Below are positions 63,792 to 64,000 of a stretch of DNA of 64,000 nucleotides, one piece after another. Positions within the stretch are counted from its first letter, which is position 1. The number at the start of each line of letters is the position of its first letter. Under the pieces are notes generated by a model. The model was given only the letters and a program-made list of their open reading frames with translations, had not been told where the DNA came from and did not search any database. A program made the translations under genes and the position numbers. The stretch comes from Kosakonia cowanii JCM 10956 = DSM 18146 (GTDB taxonomy: Bacteria; Pseudomonadota; Gammaproteobacteria; Enterobacterales; Enterobacteriaceae): NCBI RefSeq assembly GCF_001975225.1, contig NZ_CP019445.1, positions 4,092,001 through 4,156,000 of the forward strand, read 5' to 3'.

Positions 63792-64000
63792 TGTCTATAT
63801 TCCATCCTGTGTACGCGTCATTATTAAAGCCGCTTTTTTGGTGGTTTCGCACTTTCACCCCGGTCAGAGCATTATCGCCATCGAAGATAATCTTCTCCTG
63901 GCCATCAGCCCGACGGTTTTCCTCGACGCTGAACGTCAGTGAATCGCAGCCTGTCGGGTTTTGCCACTCCTCTCGCGCCAGCACGTCATGAAACAGGTGG
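63778..64000 (-). CDS. C-terminal end of an unidentified gene upstream of lacY, partial
   Basis: The minus frame is open from the window edge to the stop at 63778 and reads HLFHDVLAREEWQNPTGCDSL..., ending ...DAYTGWNIDNETL. It overlaps the lacY start by 14 bp, so it is the coupled upstream partner. It does not look like the C-terminus of LacZ as I know it. A glycoside hydrolase or other sugar enzyme is plausible by position, but I do not recognise it. Confidence 0.65.
   Translation of the reverse strand, partial: HLFHDVLAREEWQNPTGCDSLTFSVEENRRADGQEKIIFDGDNALTGVKVRNHQKSGFNNDAYTGWNIDNETL

Noticed and set aside
1..64000. CRISPR arrays, rRNA and tRNA genes, complete insertion sequences or prophage
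   Set aside because: No regularly spaced repeats, no tRNA-like cloverleaf or rRNA sequence, no intact transposase and no phage structural genes were recognised.

Overview
The window is chromosomal DNA of a member of the Enterobacteriaceae. The gene order fliD-fliS-fliT-yedD-yedE-yedF-fliE / fliF-to-fliR / rcsA-dsrB-dsrA-yodD-yedP-dgcQ-yodC-yedI-yedA-vsr-yedJ-drpB is the Escherichia-type backbone around fliC. The accessory content (flagellin glycosylation, plant-pathogen-style effector signals) suggests a plant- or environment-associated genus such as Kosakonia or Enterobacter. The genus is an inference from overall resemblance, not a database result.

Layout. (1) Positions 1-16136: a flagellin-glycosylation island. 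It holds the end of a sugar acetyltransferase, an acyl carrier protein, two SDR reductases, a split transketolase, an AMP-ligase, a LuxE-like acyl-protein synthetase and a LuxC-like acyl reductase, all in one tightly overlapping operon. These are followed by the dTDP-viosamine aminotransferase VioA and two very large multidomain glycosyltransferases. (2) 16341-20557: four tandem, almost identical 301-residue flagellin genes, each with its own sigma-28 promoter and terminator. (3) 20802-36459: fliDST, yedD, yedEF, fliE and the complete fliFGHIJKLMNOPQR operon set. (4) 36740-43040: the rcsA-to-yedA backbone, including the DsrA small RNA. (5) 43142-51016: a single 2624-codon gene for a giant toxin-like protein, inserted between yedA and vsr. 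(6) 51349-52825: vsr, yedJ and drpB, with dcm missing from its usual place between vsr and yedJ. (7) 53138-62387: an accessory region of small modules. These are a VOC protein, a recombinase relic, a zinc-ribbon protein, an AT-rich two-gene module (soluble protein plus four-helix membrane protein), an ArsR regulator with a divergent MFS pump around a 49-bp palindrome, a putative HrpL-regulated effector with a CheD-like cysteine-hydrolase motif, a second MFS pump with a frameshifted LysR regulator, and an orphan MafI-type immunity gene. Copies of a short degenerate intergenic element lie between these modules. (8) 62526-64000: a LacY-type lactose/proton symporter and the end of the gene upstream of it.

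How it fits together. The left island probably makes and attaches a modified viosamine-type sugar to the surface of the four flagellins, which the adjacent FliD/FliS/FliT and type III export genes assemble. RcsA, DsrA and the diguanylate cyclase DgcQ are established regulators of capsule, stress response and motile-to-sessile switching. The right third is a patchwork of acquired offensive, defensive and efflux genes. The strongest candidates for something undescribed are the hrp-box/CheD-like effector gene, the giant protein with three internal repeats, the LuxC/LuxE/transketolase acyl pathway in a flagellin island, and the AT-rich two-gene module.
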